Below the pieces are notes generated by a model. That model did not search any database. It had not been told where the DNA came from and worked only from the letters and a program-made list of their open reading frames with translations. Made by a program: the position numbers and the translations under genes. Source: Undaria pinnatifida (Eukaryota; Sar; Phaeophyceae; Laminariales; Alariaceae). From it: 64,000 bases of DNA. The stretch is taken from NCBI GenBank assembly GCA_012845835.1, contig JABAKD010000006.1, forward strand, positions 10,825,945-10,889,944, given 5' to 3'. Below are positions 8,980 through 19,305 of this stretch, piece by piece (within the stretch, counting starts at the first letter, position 1; each line of letters begins with the position of its first letter).

Positions 8980-11900
8980 CAAGACCCATAGGAGACCCAC
9001 TTCAGACCCATGGGTGACCTATTTGAGACGCATTGGTTGCCCATGTGCTAGTAGCAGACCCATAGGCCACCGCAAGCCATACCCGTGGACGACCCATGGG
9101 CGACCCACGCGGGACCCATGGGCCAACACTCTAAACCCGTGGGTGAACCTTTGGCGACCATTGGGCAACCTGTGGGCGACCCATGGGCGACCCATGGGCT
9201 ATCGCTACAAACTTATGGGTGATATAGGGGCAACCCATGAGCCAACCCTACGAGTGCATACCCATTGATCATCCGTCGGCAATCCTTGGACGAGCCATCA
9301 CCGATCCATGGGCGACCCATGGGCGACCCATGAGCGACCCATGGGCCAGTATTGCGAACCCATGGTCGATCCATAGACGGCCCATAAGCGAGCGCTACAA
9401 ACTCCTAGGTGGTCCATGGGGGGGCCGTGGGTCCATATCAAGTCATGGGCATCTCATATCACGGGTGACCTATCGGGAAACCCATAGACGATCCATGGGT
9501 GACGGATGGTGAATCACGACAAACTCATGGAGAACCTGTTGGCGACCTATGGGCCAACATTATCATGACATGGGCGACCATGGGCGATTCACGGGTGACC
9601 CATGGACGACTTTGGTTATAGTGAACCATGGTCTAGCCCTTTAAAGTCGTTGGCTACCCATCAAAGATGTCAGGAGACGGTCAGTCAAGGGGAAAACCCC
9701 AGCGGTCAAGCGTGTGAAACCCATCGTTCCACACTAAAACCTAGTAGTTTGACGTCAGCCAAGATAGATTATTGGAAAATAGACGTCGGTTAAGGGCTGA
9801 AAGTGCCGCCTCTTGCCATTTTTGCTACCCATGGGCCACCACTCAACACGCATGGGTGACCTGTGGGCGACTTTATGACGGTACTGCATACCTACGTATG
9901 GGTGACCTATGGGCGACCCATGGATCCATGGGAGACCCACCGGCGAACCACGGGCGACCTATGGCACAACACCATTACCCATGGGCTACCCATGGACCGG
10001 TATTACAAAGCCATGGGTGGCCCATGGGCGAGCACTACAAACCCATGATCAATCCACGGACGAACTATGGACTAGCGCTATCAAGCCAAGGGTGGCCCAT
10101 TGACGACCCATGGGGCAAAACCCATGGGCCAGTCTACAAACCCATTTGCGATCCATCCGTGCAGCACTGCAAGCATAATGGCGACACCTGGGAGACCCGC
10201 AGACCAGCAACAAAAACTCATAAAATGGCTCATGGGCAACAAATTATCAGATCATTGTCGAGGTCTGTGGATGGCCCATGGTCATCCCATCGGCAAGCAC
10301 TACAAGCTAATGGGGGCTCCATGGGTGGTCCATGGGCCAGTGCCACGAAGGTACGGTGACCCATGGGCCAACACTATATACATACCAGTGAGCTATCCAT
10401 GGGCAACCAATGGCCATGGGTCGTCCATCTGTCCCACGTGGGTCGTACATGGCCTGATAGAGCCAGCCAATGGATAGCCCATGGGTTTATAGTGCTAGCT
10501 AAATGGGTCCACGGTTTGCCATTGAGTCACCCATGGGTACATGGTGCTATCCCATGGATCGCCCTTGGGGTTAGAATACTGCTGCCTTGGGTCAGTCATG
10601 GTGCATGAGTCGCCCATAGGTCACCTTTGGGTCGCTCATAGGTATATAGGGCTGTTCCATGGTTCATTCATGGGTCACCCATGAGTTGGAAACGCTAGCC
10701 CATGGGTCACCTATAGGTCACCTATAGGTTAAGGGTCACCCATAGGTTAAGGGTCACCCATAGGTTGCCCACGGATCCAATGTGCCGGCTCGTAGGCCGC
10801 TCACGGGTCGCTCATGGGTCACTCGTGATTTGATAGTTTCGGCCCATGGGTCGCCCCTGCGCCGCTCATAGGTCGTTCACATGTCGCCAATGGATTCGTA
10901 GTGCTGGCCCATAGGTTCGACGGGTCTGTTACGGGTCGTCCATGAGTCTGCCATGAATGGCCCAAGTCGCCATGTGCAGACAACCCCCACACAAAAAAAA
11001 CACTCACAAAAAGAATGTGGCCCGGCAAAGCACATTATATGGGATTTCCCGTGCCGCCTGTTGGTGATCCATGCGCGTCCATAGGTCGCCCACATAGGTT
11101 GCTCATGGTCTACCCATGGGCCACTCATGGATACAGGGTGCTGTCCCATGGGTCGCCCATGGTTCGCCCATCGGTTGGCCATGGGTCGTCCATTGGTCGC
11201 CCGTGAGTGTCTAGTGTTGCGTACCATGGGACGTACATGGATCACTCATGGATCACGCACGTATACGCAGTACATTTCGACGCAAGTCGACGAGGGAATA
11301 AAATGCTGAAATATTCCTGGGTTAAAAAGAAGGCATATATCGTAGTGGGGAGGAGCAAGGAGGGCCTGCTATGTGACCCCGGATTTGAGTTCTACTGGGA
11401 GGGAGCGCGAAGAAAGCAGTGCGAGGATAACAAATAAGATGTAAAAAAAACAGTGCTCTCCCAGGTTTCAGCCGTAGCCCACCCATAAATTTGTAGTTCT
11501 GGTACATAGGTCGCCCATGGGTCACTCGTGGGTTGCTCACGGGTTATAAGCGATGCCCCATGGCAGGGGGGACGGGTCGCTGATGTCTTGATAGTGCACA
11601 CCGATGGGTTTCTCATGGATCACCTATGATATAGTACTGGACCATGGGTAGCGAATGAACTTATAGTAACGCCCATGGAGATCACCCAGGGTCACCCGGG
11701 GGTGGATAGTTTCACATAGGTCATTCATTGGTCACCCATGCGTTTGCAGTGCTGACCCATGGGTCACCCACTGGGTTTTAATGGGCTGCCCATCGATCGC
11801 CCATAGGTTACCGGTGGCTTGATAGTGGTGGCCAACGGGTTCCTCACGAACGTGTAGTACTTGCCCATGGGTCGCCCAGGGCTCGCCCGTGGGCTACAGA

Positions 11901-12260
11901 TCGATATCCCATAGGTCCCCCATGGGTCTCTCAGGGGTCTCTTATGGGTCTCCCATAAGTCTCCAATGGGTCGCCAAGGGGTCTCCCAGGGGTCTCGCGT
12001 GGGTCTCCCATGCGTCTAGCATGGATCTCTCATGGGTCTCCTATGGGTCTCACATTGGTCTCCCATGGGTCTCCCACGGGTTTCCCATAGGTCCCCCATG
12101 GGTCTCCCATGGGTCTTCCACGGGTCTCGCCGCATGGATCGCCCACGATTTCGAAGTGCTGTTTGGTTTGTCGCCCACTGGTCCCCCATGGGTCTTTTAT
12201 GGCTCATCTATGGGTTTCCCATGGGACTCCGTCTCCCACGGGACTCCCATGGGGCTTCCA
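8980..12260. repeat. 11-bp minisatellite, two halves in opposite orientation
   Basis: Degenerate tandem array with period 11 built on CGACCCATGGG. From about 8980 to 10412 units read GACCCATGGGC; from about 10416 to 11880 they read GCCCATGGGTC, the reverse complement; the last 370 bp use TCTCCCATGGG. A looser higher-order marker recurs inside the array: ...GGGCCAG(Y)ACTACAAACCCATGGG in the first half and CCCATGGGTTTGTAGTGCTGGCCC-like in the second. Non-satellite insertions lie at 9655-9830, 10970-11063 and 11265-11490. Since 11 is not a multiple of 3, successive units move through all frames and give an 11-residue pattern, MGDPWATHGRP; the many open frames here are not genes. Confidence 0.92.
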
Positions 12261-12651
12261 AAAAACGGAAATTATGTACATCACCCAAAATATCTTGTTG
12301 TTTTTGCTTTAGTCGACAGACTAATGCCAAGTACCAATGCAACTAACCTCTGCCGCACACATGATGCCAATGCGTTTAAATTAGGTTCGACACGTGCACA
12401 CCTCGTACCTTGGTGTTGTGCCCTACTTCGTCTTATTGTACGGGGAGGGTTTTTCACACAAAAGTTGAACCATTTCGCGAGGATTACATGCAAACCCATA
12501 CGGGGCTCAGCGCCAACGTAGAAACCACAACGGCGAGGAAAACACCACACAGCAATCATTTCCAAACTCATAGTATAGGCACGCTAGCTGCATATCTGGA
12601 AACTGACCTTGAACTGGTTTAAAAGCCTACATGCAATGGAAAAGGCGTTTG

Positions 12652-12904
12652 GCATGCTACGGTAGCGACTGCACCAAAAATGTTGGTGCCACCTCACTTG
12701 AAGAGGAGCTCCATGCCTCACCCTTAACCTGCCGTGAAGAAACGAATGGGCTTAGTCTGCTGAACAATCCTATGCCTTAGGTATACATTTATCATTACAA
12801 ATACTGATGGGTTTCAAAAGCTGCTGGGTAGTTGCGCGGTTGTGCAGCCCCTTTAGTAAAAAATGTTATGACCCAGAAGTGCTACCCCAATCGCAAGATG
12901 CGCC
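12652..12904 (+). mobile_element. MITE-A copy, decayed ends
   Basis: Left GCATGCTACGGTAGCG, internal CTCACTTGAAGAGGAGCTCC and GAACAATCCTATGCCTTAGG, right AAGTGCTACCCCAATCGCAAGATGCGC. Confidence 0.6.
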
Positions 12905-13380
12905 TGACACAATGTACATGGTCCTTGCCCAATTCACCTGGGCTTCCTTGCTAGCTCGGCAGGCGCACTGAGAGATCCGCTGTTCCTGACCCTATCCGCT
13001 TGCTGCGGGTACAGCGGTAGAACGAAAACGGGCGACAGCGGTAGAGGTCAAAGATGGCATGCGTGCCTGTATGAGAAAGGAAAATCGGCGAATGCCTTCG
13101 TGAAGTAGGGGTCCCGAAAATCAGATGGGGTCAAGTGCGCCAAGCTGCAGTAATTGCCGTCGTTCATGGAGAAGCCATCTGCAACAAATCGGTCGGCGCT
13201 ATTGTTTCCCCCCCTTCTCCCGTTTCTCCGAGCGTGGTTTGCGCAATAACAATCCACGCACAACAACCCGAATATGCTGGGGGCGTCAAACCGATCGATA
13301 AATCTACTAACGGGTAAACAATAGGGATAATGTTCGTCGTGTTCTTGGGTGCGTAGGCGTTGGCACTGCATATTCGTGCC
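12905..13380. other. Unassigned stretch
   Basis: Contains an open frame of 121 codons on the minus strand (13048-13413) with no recognisable motif, overlapping the next MITE-A copy. Nothing else was identified. Confidence 0.3.
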
Positions 13381-13648
13381 GACGCGCGGCGCTACAAACA
13401 AATCCTCGCTCAAGATACGCAGACGCGCAACTGTAAGGCTGAAGCTAATTTCAGAGGGATCTTCCTTTGAAGAGCTCGATAACTCGACCGAAGAGTGAGC
13501 TTGAAAAACAATGGACTCGATGAATAATCCTACGGCGTAGGAAACTAGAACGGAAACTGTGGAAAAAAAAAGTTGGCATTCGAACGAGGAGCTCAGTAGT
13601 CAGAAATATGTTGGTCACAAAGTGCTACCGCCTATCGAGGTGCGCGTC
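13381..13648 (+). mobile_element. MITE-A copy
   Basis: Left GACGCGCGGCGCTAC, centre GAATAATCCTACGGCGTAGG, then GAGGAGCTCAGTAGTCAG and AAATATGTTGGTCACAAAG, right TGCTACCGCCTATCGAGGTGCGCGTC. The outermost GACGCGC/GCGCGTC shows the full length of the terminal repeat. Confidence 0.65.
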
Positions 13649-14374
13649 CGTAAAGCTCTATCCAGACTTGCTGCGGCTTTGCCTACTCAACACTGCCACG
13701 ACGGCAGCTAAACGACCGCCAGAGTCGCTGGGATGAAACGCGTTAAATGCCGTACAGCACGCATTACAACACCCCTCCTGTGTTGAATCTATCATCCGAT
13801 GTTCTCCAAAGGAATGGGGCACACGAAACGAGCATAGTGAGTTTAGAGAAGTATCCGCAAAATCTTGCCATGGACGCATACATCACTCGGTGTTTTGCCC
13901 TGTCCGGGTGGACGAGAACATTAGCGCGGAAAGTCGTCCGACGGGGTGTGGTAAAGTGTTATACGGTACCGTAGAACCCTCGGCTCGCGAACACATGATG
14001 AATATATTCACACAGCCATCAGCAATACCCGACGGCCCTGACATCTCCTTCTCTCCCGCTGCAACGCCAAAAATGCGGTAGAGCATATCATAGTGTTGCG
14101 TGTGTTGGTTGCCTGTGTATGAGTTATCCGAGTTTTCGAGGCTGGCCTCGAGCGTCCGACATTGTCCATTGGGACGCGAGCTTACTCGACTTTACGGGTG
14201 CTAGCGTAGGGTTGCTGTAGGAACAACCTGTGGGGCGTGCCCTTCTCTCCGCCCCCCTTGTCTCCGAGTGAGAGATCCGAAATAACACCACGCGTATCTC
14301 CCTGCTTCGCACTACAACAGTCAGCACCACGGTAGAGCGTGCCAGTATTCGCTTGCTCGTGTTTTCCTGGCTCC
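13649..14374. other. Unassigned stretch
   Basis: Only short open frames on both strands, none with a recognisable domain. Confidence 0.3.
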
Positions 14375-14515
14375 TTCTACGGTATAGTAGGGGCGTTTCT
14401 AAATTTTGACCAGGCTCCTCACTTTAAGGGGTTCTGAACCCCACCGAAAAAATATCTCCGAGAAAATTGCACCCAAATTAACCCGATGAACAATCTCGCT
14501 GCCTGTCCTGGTGGG
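14375..14515 (+). mobile_element. MITE-A left part, degenerate
   Basis: CTACGGTATAGTAGGGGCG, CCAGGCTCCTCACTTTAAGG and GATGAACAATCTC occur in family order; the right end is missing. Confidence 0.4.
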
Positions 14516-14580
14516 TATTTAATGAACGTCAGGGCAAAACATAGTTGTATTCCAACGACAATGGTCCTCGTCTGCTCTTG

Positions 14581-14834
14581 CCGCATGCTACGATAAGGGT
14601 GCACCTGGAGTTTTGCAGACTCATCACCTGATGAGCTCTGCTACTCACCCCACAGCTGACCTTGAGAACATGTCAGACAACAATCCCATATGGTCTAGCT
14701 ATGGTCTAGGTACACACCGAATGTTGCTGCAAAACAGAAAAACAGTGTTCCGACTAGCTTCTCGTTTGAGGAGCGCCCGTCAGTCAGAAATGTCTTGGTC
14801 GAAACGTGCTACCTTTTTTATCGTAGCACGCGTC
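14581..14834 (+). mobile_element. MITE-A copy, well preserved
   Basis: Left CCGCATGCTACGATAAGGGT, centre AACAATCCCATATGGTC with GTCTAGGTACAC, then TTCTCGTTTGAGGAGC, TCAGTCAGAAATGTCTTGG and right hairpin CGTGCTACC...TATCGTAGCACGCGTC. It is among the best copies for deriving a consensus. Confidence 0.75.
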
Positions 14835-14921
14835 TTCCTGGAAAATAAAATGAGTCATCGACGTAGAAAACCATTCTGCCTGCATATTATCGGGTGTCAA
14901 ACGTAACAATGGCATTAATTA

Positions 14922-14990
14922 TTGGGTAGTTTCTCATTTGAGGACTCCAGACAGTCAGAAATATCTTGGCCAAAACGTATTGTTAACACC
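14922..14990 (+). mobile_element. MITE-A right-part fragment
   Basis: GGGTAGTTTCTCATTTGAGG and CAGACAGTCAGAAATATCTT then GGCCAAAACGT match the right third of the family; the terminal hairpin is missing. Confidence 0.5.
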
Positions 14991-15029
14991 TTCACCACCC
15001 CGGCAGCGCATGCCTTTATTAACTTAGTG

Positions 15030-15115
15030 GTCTTAGCCTTGACGGTCTATCTCTGGTGCCCGGACCGAAAACAGCTGATTCTGGACAAATCGGGCTGTGC
15101 TTTCTTGCATTGCTA
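15030..15115 (-). repeat. Degenerate copy of the exon-like block at 15513-15595
   Basis: Read on the + strand, GGTGCCCGGACCGAAAACAG, CTGGACAAATCGGGCTG and TTCTTGCATTG parallel GGGCCGACAAAAAGGTT, CTGGACGTATCGGGTTG and TTCTTGCCAACAAT 0.5 kb downstream. Its splice donor is not conserved. Confidence 0.4.
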
Positions 15116-15119
15116 GTAA

Positions 15120-15197
15120 TAGTTTTTGGGTGAGATATTGAGGCTCCTCGCTTAGAGAGCACCAGAAAAAAAAGGTGCACCCCTACCTAGTAGCATG
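15120..15197 (-). mobile_element. MITE-A left-end fragment, inverted
   Basis: GAGGCTCCTCGCTTAGAGAG, then GGTGCACCCCTACCTAGTAG and CATGCGTC: the reverse complement of the family left end. Confidence 0.4.
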
Positions 15198-15512
15198 CGT
15201 CCACAGTCACCAAAATTCCAGACATCCCAGAGGTGTCTCTCGCTCTCCAACAGCTAGCAAGTCTGTAGAATTGCCTGTATTGGCTTGATCCCGCCAGCAA
15301 CGCCTAACCCGACCAAAGTATTGAAACCATTTTTGTGACACGAGCCCTAAGCAAACTTGAGCGCACGGTATGTGATTATACACCTGGAAGGTGTGGCGCT
15401 CTTCACTAAGCACGATTTCCTCATTCACACCTGCAATTTCTTTGAGTCCCACAAATGTAGACCTAGAGTCCTTGCTACTTATGCCATTCGTTGTTCGCCT
15501 GGTCGGATTTAC

Positions 15513-15595
15513 CTCATTTGTGACGAGCTGCTGCAACCGGGCCGACAAAAAGGTTCTGGACGTATCGGGTTGAACTTTCCTTCTTGCCAACAATA
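15513..15595 (-). CDS. Candidate exon ending at a GAG|GTAAAT donor
   Basis: On the minus strand the block ends at 15513 with CACAAATGAG followed by GTAAAT. It is a paralogue of the exon end at 16623: both read AGAACCTTTYTGTCGGCCCG, then GCAGCTCGTC, then a GAG just before the donor. Conservation of coding block and donor position between two copies suggests a once-functional exon. The frame reads SARLQQLVTNE before the junction. No family recognised; the 5' limit is uncertain because MITE-A begins at 15602. Confidence 0.3.
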
Positions 15596-15601
15596 ATAGT
15601 T

Positions 15602-15866
15602 AACAAGTGCTACAGCAGAGGAGTACCTTTGTCGTCCGAGACTCCTCAGTGGGTGAGCTCCATACTTCATCTACAATATTACTCGACCAAAAATATACCG
15701 CTACCCGATGCACAACCCCATGGCCTATACGAAAGGTATTATACGAAAGGTATACAACGAAACATACTGCGAAACAAAGTGAACTTCCGACCATTGGCTG
15801 TTAAGGAGACCCGTCCTTCAAAAACGTTTCAGTCGCAAACTTCCACCTTTATCATAGCACGGGTCA
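15602..15866 (+). mobile_element. MITE-A copy
   Basis: Left CAAGTGCTACAGCAGAGG, GACTCCTCAGTGGGTGAGCT, centre CACAACCCCATGGCCTATAC with a duplicated CGAAAGGTAT word, right TTATCATAGCACGGGTC. At 265 bp it is slightly long because of that internal duplication (about 15730-15755). Confidence 0.6.
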
Positions 15867-15941
15867 GATTTTGGGAGAGGTATTCAGGCTCGTCAAACCA
15901 GGTGCCTCAGATAAACTAGATGAACCCCAGCCGGCACGGCT

Positions 15942-16100
15942 GGTGCGTGCTGCTACGATATCGTAGGAACGCACCCTAATGTTCTTCGGCCATTTATTTA
16001 AGGAGGTCCGTACCGAGCCCAAAGTCTGCTGAGGCAAACCTGGAAGTGGAGAGCGATGAACAATCTCATGGCCTAGGTATGCGACAAGGAGTGTTTTAAA
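15942..16100 (+). mobile_element. MITE-A left half (split by SINE-like repeat)
   Basis: GTGCTGCTACGATATCGTAG, then GATGAACAATCTCATGGCC and TAGGTATGCGACAAGG. The family sequence breaks off near 16100 and its right part resumes near 16500, with a SINE-like repeat between. Confidence 0.6.
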
Positions 16101-16119
16101 CATCCAACCCTAAGGTCCA

Positions 16120-16470
16120 TCAGGCGTCCCTTGTGAAGTAGTAGGTGAATCTCGTCCCTGCTACAGTCAATGATGCGGATTCGAATCCTCCCGAGTGCGT
16201 GTCCGTGCTCGTACGGAGTTTGTATTTTAACTGACGAGCGGAACGCGCGAGAGCGTGAGATAGCAAAGTTGCGCTTCAAAGTGACGAGCATAAAGAGCTA
16301 AGAAAGCGGGAATGCTGAACCCTATGCACGATAACCTGCAGGCACGTACTGCGGGGGAGAAGGAAAGGCACCTGTGGCCACATGTCCAGAGGGTCACTGA
16401 GGGTAAAACCGCTTACGAGCAGTTGAGCTGGAAAGTAAAACGTGATGATTAAAAAATAAATAGTAAATGT
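16120..16470 (+). mobile_element. SINE-like repeat, copy 1
   Basis: Homologous to 38500-38835. The head carries a pol III box-B-like word (GGATTCGAATCC, 16174-16185). The body shares GATGCTGAACCCT-type, GGCACCTG, GGTCACTGAGGGTAAAA and GAGCTGGAAAGTAAAA words. The 3' end is A/T-rich (TGATGATTAAAAAATAAATAG). This is the expected anatomy of a tRNA-derived SINE, although the tRNA-like fold of the head is weak by eye. Confidence 0.5.
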
Positions 16471-16499
16471 GTAAGAGTAGTGTTCGCTAGTTATTTAAT

Positions 16500-16584
16500 A
16501 TAATTGAGGAACCTCGTCAATCAGAAATACTTTGGTCGGAAAAAAAGTACCCTATCAATAGCACCCCTTTCGTAGCACGGTTCG
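16500..16584 (+). mobile_element. MITE-A right half (split copy)
   Basis: ATTGAGGAACCTCGTCAATC, then AGAAATACTTTGGTCGG and TTTCGTAGCACGGTTC complete the copy interrupted at about 16100. It contains a small internal duplication (ACCCTATCAATAGCACCCC). Confidence 0.55.
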
Positions 16585-16622
16585 GGGCTAGAGCACACTT
16601 TCAGTCGCTTGGTTGGGCTTAC

Positions 16623-16847
16623 CTCCTGTTGGCGACGAGCTGCGGCGCCCGGGCCGACAGAAAGGTTCTTCACATGCTCTAGCAGTTGAACGCCGTTGGG
16701 ATGCTTAAGATAGAACTCCTGCTGCGCCATCGTCATCCGCTTCAGCCTAGGCTTGTTTGTCACAATGACTGGACGTCCACAAAGAAAACCGACAGCAGAT
16801 GGCAGCAGTGCACTTACGATGGTGATGATGGTGATTGCTGTGATCAC
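16623..16847 (-). CDS. Candidate first exon with hydrophobic N-terminus
   Basis: From ATG at 16845-16847 the frame begins MITAITIITIVSALLP followed by SAVGFLC, a plausible signal peptide or membrane anchor. It continues with MAQQEFYLKHPNGVQLLEH and a basic stretch, and ends at 16623 with CAACAGGAG followed by GTAAGC, a near-perfect splice donor. A paralogous exon end lies at 15513. Words equivalent to the MAQQEFYL coding region recur near 23375-23400. No domain recognised and no partner exon found. A second donor-like GTAAGT lies inside the exon, near 16818, so its 5' boundary is uncertain. Confidence 0.35.
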
Positions 16848-17119
16848 GTCAGCTTACCTTCAGTCGAGGTTCGGGTGAGATACCGGCGCTCAAAGTGGCG
16901 TGTTTGAACATCCGCATAAAATTACGTTATTCATTGTTTTAGTTTCTTGTAATCTAGTCCGTGGAAAACAAAATGCACATGCAAAACATCCCGATGGTAG
17001 AAAAGCGCGTACACGTGCAAAATAGCACGTGCACCGCCGTACCAGTACGCAAAATGAACGGTATCACACGGTGTACCAGCCCGTGTCACTGGCTAACCAA
17101 GAAATACCAGGAAACTATG

Positions 17120-17325
17120 TTCGTTGGCTAGCTTTTAAGTCATTGCATTACGTCTCCCAACACAGGGTAGAAATAATCCGAGAAGAGTGAGCTCGTGCGT
17201 CGTACTCACAGCAGTCTACCATCAAGAACACCAGGCAATTACTACGGAACCCATTATAGGCCAATAGCCGAACTGGAACGAAACCGATATCATATGTAAC
17301 TGTGTTACTGAAAATCCCAAGTCAG
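17120..17325 (+). repeat. Dispersed repeat, copy 1 (partner at 23075-23275)
   Basis: Shares AAGTCATTGCATTACGTCTC, CACACAGGGTAGARRYAA-like, GAGCTCGTGCGTCGT, CAGTCTACCATCAA and AGGCCAATAGCC words in the same order as the copy at 23.1 kb. Ends not resolved. Confidence 0.65.
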
Positions 17326-18596
17326 CACCCTCCCGGATTCTTCACAAGACAGTGACGAATCGACAATGGACTCAATTCCATCACCTAAAACAACAAAAAT
17401 GGCAAGAGAAAACTCATCCTCATGTGCGAAAACGTCTTCCATACTCCCTTTTATTGTAATCACAAGAAGTAATTACAACAGCCGCGCCTTCAGGGCACAA
17501 GCTAATGCGACAGATAAAAGGCCAGAGATCGTTAGGTTACCCAGACAAAGGTCTTCCGTTGTCCCCCACTACCGCCATAGGTACACAGATCGTATCGGTG
17601 AAACGAAATGGCATTAATTCTTGTCCGTAAACACAGAAGTTATCCGACGCGAAAATTAACCTACACCCTCCCTGATACAAAGAGTATCTGACCATCCGCA
17701 AGCCACCCCATTTTTCATTGCAAAACAAACCCAAAATAACTTACTTGTGAATAAAATTAAATCCTCAACATATCTCATCCTTCGAATTCCCACACAAGAT
17801 TGCAACCACCCGTCAAGTTCGGAAAAACAACATCGATAATTCAATGACTAATCATGATTTTGCCCCTCCTCTCCCATTTTGAGACCAGTATTTCTTGTTG
17901 TACTGTATGGTCACAAGGACGCCTCATTCCATCTCGTCAACACACGTAGTAGGCAACCACAAACAAGAGATACCAGCAAAGCCTGTAAGCCAGTGCAACC
18001 AATCCTCGCCAATAACCTTGATTACCCGAAATATTGGTCACTTGCAAACCATCATAAAACCGGAAACACTCCTTTTTTGGCGTTGTTCGCTAGCTCCAAA
18101 TAATCGAATAAATAAAGGGACAACAAAATGCCGCCACTAACTGTCGACACGAACAAGCCAAGCAAGCCCTCCCAGCCACGAAAACTATTCGATTATCGCA
18201 ATAGCATTTCATGTTCCCTCCTCCATTGCGAACAACCATTCGCAAAATGACACTCTGTTGGTAGCACAACCAATCAATCATGAATATGCTCACCTTCCTT
18301 TTTTGCAAGCAATCAGAAAACACTGCCAAAAACATAAGGAACCCGAAAATTCAATATAACCAGCACCACCATCAATACCACACATCATCAGTACACCTCT
18401 CTACGTACCCTTTTTCTCCAAATCGTTATCGTATGTATGTCAGCTCCAACGGTCTCCTTCCGGTCCCGCCTACACCAGAAAAACACTATAAGTTTTTCGG
18501 ATTTACAATGATTGCTTGATTTGTACATGAAAACACGCTTCAAAACCATCAGGCAAAAGAAGTTACGCATACCATCCAGAACGAATCTAAGATGAA
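17326..18596. other. Unassigned A/C-rich stretch
   Basis: AT-rich with frequent ACAA/CAAAA runs on the + strand. Only short open frames; no repeat family or domain recognised. Confidence 0.3.
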
Positions 18597-18885
18597 ACTA
18601 TTTGCGGATCTCCACCCTCACCGCAAATAAATTATATATCGTCTACTATTTACGGGTCTCCACCCTTGCCGTAAATAAACAAGCGTCACATTTGATCAAA
18701 AATAATACCTCGATCAACAGGTGTATCCATCGTAAGATTATACTATCTGCGGGTCTCCACCCTCACCGCAAAATAAATGATCGTCCACTATTTACGGGTC
18801 TCCACCCTTGCCGTGAATAAATAAAAACGTCACATTCGACCAAAAACAATATTTCGATCGAAAAGTGGATCCATTGTAAAAATAA
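18597..18885 (+). repeat. Two tandem units containing four stem-loops
   Basis: Two imperfect units of about 143 bp each hold two stem-loops with the shared loop GTCTCCACCC. The stems are TATTTGCGG/CCGCAAATA (18599-18607, 18621-18629), TATTTACGG/CCGTAAATA (18647-18655, 18669-18677), TGCGG/CCGCA (18748-18752, 18766-18770) and TATTTACGG/CCGTGAATA (18789-18797, 18811-18819). After each pair follow CGTCACATTYGAYCAAAAA and ATCGATCAA/ATCGATCGAA-like words. Confidence 0.7.
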
Positions 18886-19210
18886 ATTCACGAATTTGAC
18901 TAGACCTGTCCCCCCCCCCCCCCCCTCCCCGCCCGCGATGTCACCGAACCATCAAGCTCCGGCTAAAGAAATGATGAACCGATCTGCTCCCTCCATGACC
19001 TCTCCCGCTGCTGCTGTTGCTGCTGCGTGTCATGGAGTGCGTCCGGTCATGCCGCTCGACTTGTTGCCGGAACGAAACCCCATCGTTACTTGGTACTGCT
19101 GCAGACAGCCCACAAATACCCCACGTCCGTTCCTACCACTTCTACCAGCAGCAGGAAGCACGCGGCTATCATGCCGCCCGACGTTGCCCTACCAGACCAC
19201 CGCACTGGTA
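18886..19210. other. C-rich tract and unassigned stretch
   Basis: A poly-C run (about 18910-18925) and a CTGCTG microsatellite (19006-19025) stand out. An open frame of 136 codons crosses it (18896-19306) but is proline/alanine low-complexity and unconvincing. Confidence 0.4.
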
Positions 19211-19212
19211 GC

Positions 19213-19243
<31 letters not shown>

Positions 19244-19305
19244 TCTCACATTAACTCTTGTCAAAAATCTAGAGTCCGTGGTCACACAAAGGTGCTGGAG
19301 CCCTA
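19211..19305 (-). mobile_element. LINE 3'-end fragment with (CAA)n tail
   Basis: On the + strand a TTG microsatellite (19213-19240) is followed by TCTCACATTAACTCTTGTC, AGTCCGTGGTCACA and CTGGAGCCCTAGG. On the minus strand this is the LINE 3' end with its (CAA)n tail, only about 65 bp long. Confidence 0.65.

Noticed and set aside
8888-12521. Many open frames of 60-210 codons rich in Met-Gly-Asp-Pro-Trp
   Set aside because: They are the 11-bp satellite read in every frame; the peptide pattern repeats every 11 residues and occurs on both strands.
18597-18885. CRISPR or group of rho-independent terminators
   Set aside because: Spacers are repeated too, T-tails are absent, and the context is eukaryotic; kept as a stem-loop repeat.
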